Shown here piece by piece: positions 34,233 through 42,911 of a DNA stretch of 64,000 nucleotides. How positions within the stretch are numbered: position 1 is the first letter of the stretch; each line of letters starts with the position of its first letter. A program made the position numbers and the translations under genes. The notes beneath the pieces were generated by a model. It saw nothing but the letters and a program-made list of their open reading frames with translations, did not search any database and was not told where the DNA came from. The stretch comes from DASZIT01 sp052143315. Lineage in GTDB: Bacteria; Actinomycetota; Acidimicrobiia; Acidimicrobiales; RAAP-2. The stretch lies in NCBI GenBank assembly GCA_052143315.1, contig JBKQTE010000092.1, positions 7,159 to 71,158 of the forward strand, read 5' to 3'.

Positions 34233-35108
34233 ATGTGTGATACCTGCGGAGGCCACGGCGGCTCGGGCGCCGCGAAGGCACCGGACCCGGTCGGAGGGAC
34301 CCGCATCGTGGTGGTAGGCAAAGGCGGCGTCGGGAAGTCGACCCTGACCGCGCTGTTGGCCCGCCTGTTGGCCCGCCAGGGACGCAGCGTGACGGCCGTC
34401 GACGCCGACGAGCAGCGCAACCTGGCCGCCACCCTCGGGGTGGAGCTGGACACGGCTGCGTCCATCGTGCCGGTGGCTGAGAATGCCGACTACGTCGAGG
34501 AGAAGACGGGCGCCCGGCCGGGGGCGGGGGCGGGGGGCATGCTCAGGCTCAACCCCGACACGTCGGACCTGGTCGAACGAGTGTCCGTTCCCGCCCCCGA
34601 CGGGGTGCGGCTGGTGGTAATGGGCGGCGTGCGGCGTGCGGGCGGGGGCTGCCTCTGCCCGGAGACGGCCCTGATCGCCGCCGCGGTGGCCGGCATGCAT
34701 CTGCACCACGAGGACGTGGTGGTCATGGACACCCATGCCGGGGTCGAGCACTTCGGGCGGGCCCTGGCGCGTGGCTTCGACGCGGGCGTCGTGGTCGTCG
34801 AGCCCTCCTTCAACGCCGTGCAGGTGGGCATGGACTCGGCCCGGCTGGCGTCGGAGCTGGGGATCGACACGCTCCATCTGGTGGTCAATCGGACCCGGTC
34901 GGACGGTGACGTCTGCCGGGTGCTCGCCCACGTCGACCACCTGGGCGGGTTCCCTTTCGCCTCGGTCACCGCCCTCCCCTTCGACCAGTCGGTCCTCGAC
35001 GGCGAGCCAGCGGTCGACCTCCTGCTGGAAGGCTCCCCACTGGCGGAGGCGGTGGGCAGGCTGTCGGCGGACGTCGTGGCGGCAGTGCCGTCCGGGTCGG
35101 TGGCCTGA
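34233..35108 (+). CDS. cooC: CooC-type nickel-insertion ATPase with HypB-like N-terminal motif
   Basis: A 291-residue MinD/ParA-type ATPase that loads nickel into CooS. The deviant Walker A is GKGGVGKST (29-37), VVMDTHAGVEHFG is the switch region, and Cys140-x-Cys142 (GGGCLCP) is the CooC metal site at the dimer interface. Unusually, the protein begins MCDTCGGHGG. Cys2, Cys5 and His8 recall the high-affinity nickel motif at the N-terminus of HypB (MCTTCGC), which typical CooC lacks. No hypA or hypB is in the window, so this protein might serve both enzymes (inference). Confidence 0.88.
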   Translation: MCDTCGGHGGSGAAKAPDPVGGTRIVVVGKGGVGKSTLTALLARLLARQGRSVTAVDADEQRNLAATLGVELDTAASIVPVAENADYVEEKTGARPGAGAGGMLRLNPDTSDLVERVSVPAPDGVRLVVMGGVRRAGGGCLCPETALIAAAVAGMHLHHEDVVVMDTHAGVEHFGRALARGFDAGVVVVEPSFNAVQVGMDSARLASELGIDTLHLVVNRTRSDGDVCRVLAHVDHLGGFPFASVTALPFDQSVLDGEPAVDLLLEGSPLAEAVGRLSADVVAAVPSGSVA

Positions 35109-36358
35109 TGAGGGCGGTCGTCATCGGGACGGGACCGGCGGGGATCACTGCCGCCGAGACCCTCCGCCGCCTCGACCCGAACGGCTCGGTGGTGGCGCTC
35201 TCGACTGAGCCCTTCCCCCCCTACTCACCGCCGGCCATGGCCGACCACTTCCTGACCGGGCGCCAGGCGCCCCTCTACTGGAAGGGCCAGGACGTCGCCG
35301 AACGCCTCGGGATCGACGAGCGTCGAGAGGCCCGGGTCGAGGGCGTCGACACCGACTCGCACGAGGTGGTGCTGGCCGATGGCCAGCGCATCGGCTTCGA
35401 GGGCCTGGTGGTGGCATCGGGAAGCCGGCTCCACGCCCCGATGGAGGGGGCCGACCTCCCCGGGGTACTCGACTTCAAGTCCCTCCGCACCGCCACCGAG
35501 CTGATCGGGCGGGTGCGCCGGGGCGAGGTGACCAGCGTCCTGATCGTCGGCAACGGCTTCATCGGGATCGAGCTGTCACTTCTCTTGGCCGACCTGGGCG
35601 TAGACGTCACGATCATCGGCCGTCGCAACTGGGTGATGCCCCGGGTGCTGGACCCCACCACCTCCAAGGTGGCGGAGCGCGCCTTGACCGCCCGGGGCGT
35701 GACCCTGCGACTGGGGCTCGAGGCCGAGGCCATCGTGGGCGATCCTGCGGCGTCGGGGGTCCGGTTGGCGGACGGCACCCTCCTCGGCGCCGACCTGGTG
35801 GTGGCAGCGACCGGGGTCAAGCCCCACACCGAGTTCCTCGGGGGCTCGGGCATCGTGACCCAGTGGGGTGTGCGTGTCGACGACCGGCTGGCCACCTCGG
35901 TGGACGGCGTGGTGGCCGCCGGCGACGTCGCCGAGGCGGCCGACCGCTCCACCGGCGAGCGGTACGTGCACGCCATCTTCCCCAATGCGGTGACCCAGGC
36001 CCCCATCGCGGCGGCAAACCTCCTCGGGGCCGATCTCCGCTACGACGGGGCCGAAGCCATGAACAGCCTCAAGCACCTGGGGGTCCCCATCGTCTCCATC
36101 GGCACCATCGAACAGCCCGACGAGGTGGTGCGCTGGGAGGACGGCGCCGACCTCCGTGCCGTGTACCTGCGCGACGACAGGATCGTCGGGGCCCAGCTGG
36201 CGGGGGACATCCGGGCGGCCGGGGTGTACCGTTCCCTCATGCTCCGTCGTCAGCCGGTCGGCCGCTACGGACGCCGTCTGGTCGAGCCCGGGTTCGGCAT
36301 GGCCGACATCACCTTCGACGCGCTGGGATACGGGTTGCCCGCCGGGTCCGCGGCTTGA
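35108..36358 (+). CDS. FAD/NAD(P)-dependent oxidoreductase of the CODH operon
   Basis: A 416-residue two-dinucleotide-fold flavoprotein. FAD is bound by VIGTGPAGITAAETL at the N-terminus and VDGVVAAGDVAEAAD near residue 265. NAD(P) is bound by VLIVGNGFIGIELSLLLADLG near residue 145. There is no CxxxxC redox disulfide, so it is of the NADH oxidase/rubredoxin reductase/coenzyme A disulfide reductase-like group rather than thioredoxin reductase. Similar flavoproteins (FNOR) flank cooS in many genomes and probably link CO-derived electrons to NAD(P). It overlaps cooC by one base (TGATG). Confidence 0.85.
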   Translation: MRAVVIGTGPAGITAAETLRRLDPNGSVVALSTEPFPPYSPPAMADHFLTGRQAPLYWKGQDVAERLGIDERREARVEGVDTDSHEVVLADGQRIGFEGLVVASGSRLHAPMEGADLPGVLDFKSLRTATELIGRVRRGEVTSVLIVGNGFIGIELSLLLADLGVDVTIIGRRNWVMPRVLDPTTSKVAERALTARGVTLRLGLEAEAIVGDPAASGVRLADGTLLGADLVVAATGVKPHTEFLGGSGIVTQWGVRVDDRLATSVDGVVAAGDVAEAADRSTGERYVHAIFPNAVTQAPIAAANLLGADLRYDGAEAMNSLKHLGVPIVSIGTIEQPDEVVRWEDGADLRAVYLRDDRIVGAQLAGDIRAAGVYRSLMLRRQPVGRYGRRLVEPGFGMADITFDALGYGLPAGSAA

Positions 36359-36362
36359 CCAC

Positions 36363-37616
36363 ATGAGAACCGTCTCGGAGGACGCCCTCCTCCCTCATCT
36401 CGCCGCCCTGCCGGGCCCGGAGCCCCGGGTGGTGGTGTCCGGGAACTTCGCCACCCCGAGCCTGCTGCTCGGCGCCCTCGACGCGGCCCGGGAGTCGGTC
36501 CGGATCTTCGCCCTCAATGCCCAGCCCGACTGGCCCCGGCGTGACGGCGTCGTCAACGAGACGCCGTTCGTCGGTCCCGGGGTGCGCCACGACCCGACCC
36601 TCGACTACCTCCCCATGCGCTTGTCACTGGTTCCGCGCCTGTTCGACTCTCTCCGACCGGTCGACGCGGTCCTCGTCCACACCTCGCTGCCGCGCCAGGG
36701 GAAGGTGTCGCTGGGCATCGAGGTCAACATCCTGCCGGCGGCCATCGAACGGGTGCGCGCCAGCGGCGGCCTGGTGGTGGCCCAGATGAACCCCAACATG
36801 CCGTACACCTTCGGCGACGGCGAGATCCCGGTCGACCAGATCGACCTCGCCGTCGAGGTCGACACACCGCTGCGCGTCCCGGTCGCCCGGCCGGCCACCG
36901 ACGCAGAGCGGAGCATCGGCCGCCAGGTCGCCGGCTTCGCTGCCGACGGCGCTACCCTGCAGCTCGGCATCGGGCAGATCCCCGACGTGGCGGCGGGCCA
37001 GCTCGTCTCCCGCCACCATCTGGGGATCTGGTCGGAGATGATCAGCGACGGCGTCCTCACCCTCGAGCGGGCCGGTGCCCTCGACACCGGTCGGGCCATC
37101 AGGGCGTCGTTCCTCTTCGGGTCACGGGAGCTGTACGACTGGGCCGACGGCAACCCCCGACTGCAGATGGCCCGTACGGAGATCATGAACAACCCGGGCA
37201 TGATCGCCTCGCAACCGGCCATGCTCTCGATCAACATGGCCATGCAGGTCGACCTCTTCGCCCAGGCGAACGCCAGCTTCATCGACGACGCCGTCTACTC
37301 CGGTTTCGGGGGCCAGCCCGACTTCGTCGGCGGAGCCCTCCACTCGACGGGCGGGCACGCGGTGGTCGCCCTGCATTCGTGGCACGACAAGACCGGCACC
37401 TCGTCGGTACTGCCCATCCTCACCAACCCGGTCACCTCCTTCCAGCACTCGGCGGTGGTGAGCGAGCAGGGCTGTGCCGAGCTCTTCGGGTGGTCGGAGC
37501 ATGACCAGGCCATGATGATCATCGATCGGATCGCCGACCCCCGGGCCCGTGATGAGCTGATCGAGGCAGCGGGAGCCCTCGGCCTCATCCCTGCCCGGCT
37601 GTCCGCCGCCGACTGA
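36363..37616 (+). CDS. Acetyl-CoA hydrolase / CoA-transferase family protein
   Basis: A 417-residue class I CoA-transferase of the acetyl-CoA hydrolase/4-hydroxybutyrate CoA-transferase group. The catalytic Glu lies in HLGIWSEMISDGVL. The C-terminal block ending SVVSEQ-type (HSAVVSEQGCAELFGWS) and the GQPDFVGGA motif fit the family. It could release acetate from acetyl-CoA or move CoA to another acid such as succinate. Placed after the CODH genes and before the glycolytic unit, it may be the acetate-forming end of hypoxic metabolism. It starts 4 bp after the flavoprotein stop and probably closes the operon. Confidence 0.85.
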   Translation: MRTVSEDALLPHLAALPGPEPRVVVSGNFATPSLLLGALDAARESVRIFALNAQPDWPRRDGVVNETPFVGPGVRHDPTLDYLPMRLSLVPRLFDSLRPVDAVLVHTSLPRQGKVSLGIEVNILPAAIERVRASGGLVVAQMNPNMPYTFGDGEIPVDQIDLAVEVDTPLRVPVARPATDAERSIGRQVAGFAADGATLQLGIGQIPDVAAGQLVSRHHLGIWSEMISDGVLTLERAGALDTGRAIRASFLFGSRELYDWADGNPRLQMARTEIMNNPGMIASQPAMLSINMAMQVDLFAQANASFIDDAVYSGFGGQPDFVGGALHSTGGHAVVALHSWHDKTGTSSVLPILTNPVTSFQHSAVVSEQGCAELFGWSEHDQAMMIIDRIADPRARDELIEAAGALGLIPARLSAAD

Positions 37617-37648
37617 CGGCGGGTGCCGACAAGCCGGTGCCGCCGCTC

Positions 37649-37663
37649 GGGACCTTTGGCCCT
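37649..37663 (+). promoter_or_regulatory. DosR-type box, pfkA-PEP synthase operon
   Basis: GGGACCTTTGGCCCT lies 83 bp before the pfkA start and 32 bp after the CoA-transferase stop. The identical 15-mer recurs upstream of hypF at 50738-50752, 13 kb away, which argues strongly against chance. Confidence 0.8.
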
Positions 37664-37746
37664 GCCATCGGCTGGCGGTTCGGGGGACACTGCCTGGTAG
37701 TGGAGATCTTGCCCATGCTCGCCAGAGGGTTCGTCACGGAGGTGCC

Positions 37747-38742
37747 ATGCGCATCGGGCTGCTGACCGGCGGGGGCGACTGCCCCGGGCTCAATGCGGCC
37801 ATTCGGGCCGTCGTCCGGGTGGGGGAGGACTCAGGGGACCAGGTCATCGGCTTCCATCACGGCTGGCGGGGGGTGGTCGACGGAGAGGTGCAGCCGCTCA
37901 CCACCGCCGAGACCAAGGGGATCCTGCAGCAGGGGGGCACCGTCCTCGGTACCGCCCGGTACCATCCCGACGAGCATCAGGGCGGCGTGGCCGCGGTGCT
38001 GGACACGCTGGAACGCGCCAGGCTCGACGGGGTGATCGTGCTGGGCGGCGACGGCACGCTGGGGGCGGCCTATCGGCTCGCCGAGCTGGGAGTACCGCTC
38101 GTCGGGGTCCCCAAGACGATCGACAACGACGTGTCGGGGACGGCCCGGTGCATCGGCTTCGACACCGCGGTGACCACGGCGGCCGAGGCGATCGACCGGG
38201 TGCACACCACCGGGGAGAGCCACGATCGGCTGATGGTGGTGGAGGTCATGGGTCGAACCACCGGCTGGCTGGCCGTCTGTGCCGGCATCGCCGCCGGCGC
38301 GGACGCCATCTGCCTGCCCGAAGCGCCGACGGACCTCGACGGGCTGGCCAAGGCCATCCGTCGCCGCCACGATCGAGGATCGTCCTCGTCCGTGGTGGTG
38401 GTGGCCGAGGGCGCCCACGTCCAGGACCATCCGGAGCCGGAGTCCGACCGACCCTCCGGTGCGATCGTCTCGGACGGGCTCTTCGAGCGCACCGGCTACG
38501 AGACCCGCCTGACCGTGCTCGGTCACGTCCAGCGGGGGGGCACGCCGACGGCCACCGACAGGCTGCTCGCCACCAGCTTCGGCGTCGCCGCCATCCAGGC
38601 GGTCCAGGCCCGCTCGTTCGGCACCTTGCTGTCGGCCAGCGACGAGACGATCAGCCGGGTCCCCCTCGAGGCGGTGGCCGCCGGGCCCCGCCCGGTGCCC
38701 GCCCACCTGCTGGACGTGGCCGGCCACCTGACCGTGCGATGA
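37747..38742 (+). CDS. pfkA: 6-phosphofructokinase
   Basis: A 331-residue PfkA-family enzyme phosphorylating fructose 6-phosphate. GGDCPGLNAAIRAVV binds the phosphoryl donor, PKTIDND holds the catalytic Asp, and MGRTTGWLA and HVQRGGTPTATDRLLA are sugar-site blocks. The donor-site residue is Gly (LGGDGTLGA), as in ATP-dependent enzymes. The second marker is Lys (VPKTIDND), as in PPi enzymes, a mixture known from ATP-using actinobacterial PFKs. ATG 37747 follows GGAGG. It leads a two-gene operon behind the DosR-type box. Mycobacteria also place a phosphofructokinase (pfkB, an unrelated family) under DosR. Confidence 0.92.
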   Translation: MRIGLLTGGGDCPGLNAAIRAVVRVGEDSGDQVIGFHHGWRGVVDGEVQPLTTAETKGILQQGGTVLGTARYHPDEHQGGVAAVLDTLERARLDGVIVLGGDGTLGAAYRLAELGVPLVGVPKTIDNDVSGTARCIGFDTAVTTAAEAIDRVHTTGESHDRLMVVEVMGRTTGWLAVCAGIAAGADAICLPEAPTDLDGLAKAIRRRHDRGSSSSVVVVAEGAHVQDHPEPESDRPSGAIVSDGLFERTGYETRLTVLGHVQRGGTPTATDRLLATSFGVAAIQAVQARSFGTLLSASDETISRVPLEAVAAGPRPVPAHLLDVAGHLTVR

Positions 38743-38824
38743 GCCGGCCTGGCCACCACCGGGACCGACCCGGCTGGCGGCGACAGCCGTGACAGGGCCC
38801 CGACGGCCCGGAAAGGAGGATGCG

Positions 38825-41176
38825 ATGCCACCGGTGATGTGGTTCGAGGAGCTGACCATCGACGACGTGATGCTGGTCGGCGGCAAGGGGGCCAACCTGG
38901 GTGAGATGACCGGGGCCGGGCTTCCCGTTCCCCCTGGGTTCGTCATCACCAGCGGGGCCTATCTCGACGCCATCGAGCGCAGCGGGGTCCGATCCGCGCT
39001 GATCGACCTCCTCGGTCGGCTCGACATCGACGACCCGGCCAGCCTGGCGGACATCGCCGAGCAGGCCCAGGGCCTCGTCCGCCAGACGCCGGTGTCGCCG
39101 GAGCTCCGCACGGCGGTGCTCGACGCCTACCACAAGCTCGGTGACGGCATCCGGGTCGCCGTGCGGTCGTCGGGGACGGGCGAGGACGCCTCGGGCACCT
39201 CGTTCGCCGGCATGAACGTCACCTACACCAATGTGGCCGGGGACGACGAGGTCCTGCGGCGGCTGGTCGACTGCTGGGCCTCCATCTACGGCGAGAGGGT
39301 CATCGCCTATCGCTGTGCCGAGCAGATCACCGACGAGCCCACCCTGGCGGTGATCGTCCAGGAGATGGTGCCCTCCGAGCGCTCCGGCGTGATGTTCACC
39401 GCCGACCCCTCCACCAACGCCACCGACCGCATCGTCATCGAGGCGGCCTTCGGTCAGGGCGAGGTGGTGGTGTCCGGCATGGTGGAGCCGGACACCTATG
39501 TGGTGGCCAAGGGGGGGCTCCGCCTCCTGAGCGTCCGCGTCGGCCATCAGGCGTTCGAGATCGTCCGCGGCCCGGACGGAGCCGACCAGGAGGTCCCCAT
39601 GTCGGCGCGGGACGGTGGCGCACGGGTGCTCGCCGACCCGGAGATCCTCGAACTGGCCAAGTTGGGGCTGGCGGTCGAAGGTCACTACGGCTCCCCGCAG
39701 GACACCGAGTGGGCCATGGCCGGTGGCGTCACGTACCTCGTCCAGTCCCGCCCCATCACCACCCTCGGGGCCCCGGCGGGGTCGTCCTCGGAGACGCCCT
39801 CGGAGCCGTCGAAGGTACTGGTGCACGGTCTGGCCGCCTCGAAGGGAGTGGCCTCGGGCAAGGTTCGGGTGCTGCACTCCCCCGACGAGGGAGCCCGCCT
39901 GCTCGACGGCGAGGTGCTGGTGGCCCCGATGACCAGCCCGGACTGGGTGCCGGCCATCCGCCGGGCCGCCGCCCTGGTGACCGACGGCGGCGGCATGACC
40001 TGCCACGCCGCCATCGTCACCCGCGAGCTGGGCGTGCCCTGCGTGGTCGGAACCCGCACGGCGACCACGGTGCTGCGGGACGGCGAGGTGGTCACCGTCG
40101 ACGGCGCCCACGGGCAGGTGCTCGAGGGGGCTCAGGCGCGACCTCCGGCCCAGGCGGCGTCGGCCTCGGACACCGGCGCACCGGCCACCCGCCTCGAGGC
40201 GACGGGAGAGCTCGCCACCCGCCTGTACGTGAACCTGGCCGTGGCCGAGCACGCCGAGGAAGTGGCTGCGCAGGACGTCGACGGGGTCGGCCTGCTGCGG
40301 GCCGAGTTCATGGTGGCCGACGCCCTCGGCGGGGTCCATCCCCGGCTCCTCCTCCAACGGGACGAGCAGCAGACGTTCGTCGACAAGATGGCCGAGTCCC
40401 TGCTGCAGATCACCCGGGCCTTCGAACCCCGCCCCGTGGTGTACCGGAGCATCGACTTCCGCAGCAACGAGTTCCGGGGCCTCGAGGGGGGCGACCAGTT
40501 CGAGCCTCATGAGGACAACCCGATGATCGGCTACCGGGGATGCTACCGGTACGTCGATCAGCCCGACCTGTTCCGCCTCGAGCTGGACGTCCTCGCCCAG
40601 GTGGCGGCGCAGACCCCCAACCTGCGCCTGATGATCCCCTTCGTGCGTACCGCCTGGGAGCTGGAGCGCTGCCTCGACATCGTCGAGGACCATCCCGGGG
40701 CGCGCCGGCTTCCGGTGTGGGTGATGGCTGAGGTTCCCTCCGTGGCCTACTGGATCCCCACCTACGCCCGCATGGGCATCGAGGGGGTGTCCATCGGCAG
40801 CAACGATCTCACCCAGCTCACCCTCGGCGTGGACCGGGACTCCGTGGTGCTGGCCGAGCTGTTCGACGAGGCGGACCCCGCCGTCCTCGACTCCATCTCG
40901 CGGATCGTCCGGGCGTGCCAGGACTCGGGGATCACCTCGTCGTTGTGTGGCCAGGCTCCTTCGAACCGGCCCGAGTTCGCCGAGTTCCTGATACGGCTGG
41001 GCATCACCTCGGTGTCGGTGAACCCCGACGTGGCCCCGGCGGTGCGCCACACCATGGCCGCCGCCGAGCGGCGCCTCCTGCTCGAGGCGGCCGACCCCCG
41101 TCGCACCCCCCGGGAGACGGCACCGACCCCGATCCATCCCCTCTCCCGTCGGTACAGCGCCCGCCCCGCCGACTGA
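38825..41176 (+). CDS. ppsA: Phosphoenolpyruvate synthase
   Basis: A 783-residue enzyme interconverting pyruvate + ATP + H2O and PEP + AMP + Pi. The N-terminal ATP-grasp part contains VGGKGANLGEM and VRSSGTGEDASGTSFAG. The swivelling domain has catalytic His394 in GGGMTCHAAIVTREL. The C-terminal TIM barrel contains LLRAEFM, GYRGCYRY, GSNDLTQLTLGVDRD and the active-site Cys in SLCGQAPS. ATG 38825 has the ribosome site AAAGGAGG. It lies 82 bp after pfkA with no box of its own. Pairing with PFK hints that it runs in the PEP-to-pyruvate direction, as in some anaerobic archaea (inference). Confidence 0.92.
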   Translation: MPPVMWFEELTIDDVMLVGGKGANLGEMTGAGLPVPPGFVITSGAYLDAIERSGVRSALIDLLGRLDIDDPASLADIAEQAQGLVRQTPVSPELRTAVLDAYHKLGDGIRVAVRSSGTGEDASGTSFAGMNVTYTNVAGDDEVLRRLVDCWASIYGERVIAYRCAEQITDEPTLAVIVQEMVPSERSGVMFTADPSTNATDRIVIEAAFGQGEVVVSGMVEPDTYVVAKGGLRLLSVRVGHQAFEIVRGPDGADQEVPMSARDGGARVLADPEILELAKLGLAVEGHYGSPQDTEWAMAGGVTYLVQSRPITTLGAPAGSSSETPSEPSKVLVHGLAASKGVASGKVRVLHSPDEGARLLDGEVLVAPMTSPDWVPAIRRAAALVTDGGGMTCHAAIVTRELGVPCVVGTRTATTVLRDGEVVTVDGAHGQVLEGAQARPPAQAASASDTGAPATRLEATGELATRLYVNLAVAEHAEEVAAQDVDGVGLLRAEFMVADALGGVHPRLLLQRDEQQTFVDKMAESLLQITRAFEPRPVVYRSIDFRSNEFRGLEGGDQFEPHEDNPMIGYRGCYRYVDQPDLFRLELDVLAQVAAQTPNLRLMIPFVRTAWELERCLDIVEDHPGARRLPVWVMAEVPSVAYWIPTYARMGIEGVSIGSNDLTQLTLGVDRDSVVLAELFDEADPAVLDSISRIVRACQDSGITSSLCGQAPSNRPEFAEFLIRLGITSVSVNPDVAPAVRHTMAAAERRLLLEAADPRRTPRETAPTPIHPLSRRYSARPAD

Positions 41177-41188
41177 TCGGCCGCAAGT

Positions 41189-41203
41189 GGGACGTTCGGC
41201 CCT
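41189..41203 (+). promoter_or_regulatory. DosR-type box, GAPDH-2-oxoacid oxidoreductase operon
   Basis: GGGACGTTCGGCCCT starts 12 bp after the ppsA stop and ends 75 bp before the GAPDH start codon. It matches the island consensus at every position except a G at the variable position 6. Confidence 0.75.
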
Positions 41204-41278
41204 ACCACCGCCGGCCCGGACCGGAGCACCATGGTTCCGGTGGGGTGCTCCCATCGCACCGCACGAGAGGAGCAGGCG

Positions 41279-42292
41279 ATGACGGTACGGTTGGCGATCA
41301 ACGGGTTCGGGCGCACCGGACGGGCGCTGCTCCGCTCGGTGCTGGCCTCCCATCCCGAGATCGCGGTGGTGGCCATCAACGACCTCGGGGCGCCAGCTGC
41401 CCTGGCCCGACTGTTCGCCCGGGACTCGGTGCACGGCCGCTACCCCGAACCGGTGACGGTGGAAGGCACCACCATGGTGGTGGGCGAACGCCGGATCCCC
41501 CTCCTCGCCGAGCCCGACCCCAAGGCGCTCCCCTGGGGCGAGCTGGGGGTCGATGTCGTCGTCGAGTCCACCGGCAAGGGCACCAGCCGCGACAAGGCGG
41601 CGGCGCACCTCGATGCCGGCGCCACCCGGGTGGTGATCTCAGCGCCGGCCAAGGATCCCGATGCCACCTTCGTCATCGGGGTCAACGAGGAGCAGTTCGA
41701 CCCGGACCACGACTACATCATCTCCAACGCGTCGTGCACGACCAACTGCCTGGCCGTCCTGGCCAAGGTACTGGATGACGCCTTCGGCATCGAGGACGGC
41801 TTCATGACCACCGTGCACGCCTACACCGGGGACCAACAGCTGACCGACGCCCTGCACAAGGATCCCCGGAGGTCACGGGCGGCGGCCATCAACATCGTGC
41901 CGACCACCACCGGGGCGGCACGGGCCACCGGCCTGGTGCTCCCGTCCGTCAACGGCGTCCTCGACGGACTGGCGCTCCGGGTGCCGGTGCCGGACGCCTC
42001 GATCGTCGACCTGGTCGCCAACGTGCGCACCGAGACCACCGTCGACGATGTCAAGGCCGCCTACCGGGGCGCGGCGGACTCCGGTCGTCTGGCCGGCCTG
42101 CTCGAGTACTCCGAGGAGGCCCTCGTCTCCACGGACATCATCGGGTCCTCGGCGTCGTGCGTCTTCGACTCCGACCTGACCATGGTCCACGGGCGCCTGG
42201 TCAAGGTGCTCGGCTGGTACGACAACGAGTCGGGCTACTCGAGCCGGCTCGCCGATCTGGCCGCCATCGTCGGCGCCGCCACCCCCCGCTGA
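41279..42292 (+). CDS. gap: Glyceraldehyde-3-phosphate dehydrogenase, type I
   Basis: A 337-residue glycolytic dehydrogenase. INGFGRTGRALLR binds NAD, and the Asp in AINDLG favours NAD over NADP. SNASCTTNCLA holds catalytic Cys153, and TVHAYTGDQQLTD holds the partner His. TTTGAARATGLVLP and WYDNESGYSSRLADL complete the family. ATG 41279 is preceded by GAGAGGAG; upstream codons are not protein-like. It is probably a second, hypoxia-induced GAPDH, since a housekeeping copy would be expected elsewhere with pgk and tpi, which are absent here. It is 28 bp from the oxidoreductase genes. Confidence 0.93.
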   Translation: MTVRLAINGFGRTGRALLRSVLASHPEIAVVAINDLGAPAALARLFARDSVHGRYPEPVTVEGTTMVVGERRIPLLAEPDPKALPWGELGVDVVVESTGKGTSRDKAAAHLDAGATRVVISAPAKDPDATFVIGVNEEQFDPDHDYIISNASCTTNCLAVLAKVLDDAFGIEDGFMTTVHAYTGDQQLTDALHKDPRRSRAAAINIVPTTTGAARATGLVLPSVNGVLDGLALRVPVPDASIVDLVANVRTETTVDDVKAAYRGAADSGRLAGLLEYSEEALVSTDIIGSSASCVFDSDLTMVHGRLVKVLGWYDNESGYSSRLADLAAIVGAATPR

Positions 42293-42320
42293 CCGGTCGA
42301 CGAGGATCCGAGCCGCCACC

Positions 42321-42911
42321 ATGTTCCAGATACGCATCCACGGGCGAGGGGGCCAGGGTGTGGTCACCGCGGCCGAGGTGCTGTCGATGGCCGCCTTCGA
42401 CGAGGGGCGCCACGCCCAGGCGTTCCCGAGCTTCGGGTCCGAGCGCATGGGTGCCCCGGTCGTCGCCTTCTGCCGGATCGACGAGCGGCCCATCCGCAGT
42501 CGCGAGCCGGTGATGGAGCCCGACGCCCTGATCATCCAGGACGTCACCCTCGTCCACCAGGTCGACCTCTTCGCCGGCGTGTCGCCCGAGGCCTACGTCC
42601 TGGTGAACACCACCCGGAGCCTCGACGCCCTCGGGCTCGGCGAGGTCGCCCGCCACCTCCACCCCGAGCGCCTGCGCAACTGCCCGGCGACCGAGATCGC
42701 CCTCGCCGAGATCGGCCGGCCGGTACCCAACGCCGCGCTGATCGCCGGGTTCGCCGCCCTGACCGGCCAGATCTCCCTGGCCTCAGTCGAGCAGGCGCTC
42801 CGTCAGCGGTTCCCCGGCCCGATGGGCGAGCGCAACGTCGCCGCCGCCGATGCCGCCTATCACTACGTGATGCAACCGCAAGTCGAGCAGGCACATGCTG
42901 CGACAGATTGA
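42321..42911 (+). CDS. porC: 2-oxoacid:ferredoxin oxidoreductase gamma subunit
   Basis: A 196-residue gamma subunit of a multi-subunit pyruvate (or related 2-oxoacid) synthase. It begins FQIRIHGRGGQGVVTAAEVLS, and QAFPSFGSERMGAPVVAFCRID is the CoA-site region characteristic of PorC/VorC. It is first in the order gamma-alpha-beta-delta, as in archaeal-type four-subunit enzymes. Its last 17 bp overlap the alpha gene in another frame. The complex makes acetyl-CoA, CO2 and reduced ferredoxin from pyruvate; specificity for pyruvate is inferred from the glycolytic context. Confidence 0.9.
   Translation: MFQIRIHGRGGQGVVTAAEVLSMAAFDEGRHAQAFPSFGSERMGAPVVAFCRIDERPIRSREPVMEPDALIIQDVTLVHQVDLFAGVSPEAYVLVNTTRSLDALGLGEVARHLHPERLRNCPATEIALAEIGRPVPNAALIAGFAALTGQISLASVEQALRQRFPGPMGERNVAAADAAYHYVMQPQVEQAHAATD

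Noticed and set aside
31552..37616. Wood-Ljungdahl carbon fixation
   Set aside because: Only a monofunctional CO dehydrogenase and its accessories are present; there is no acetyl-CoA synthase, corrinoid protein or methyl-branch gene.
38651..41608. A 985-codon open frame on the minus strand
   Set aside because: It is antisense to PEP synthase and GAPDH, which have intact catalytic motifs; composition is again that of a mirror frame.
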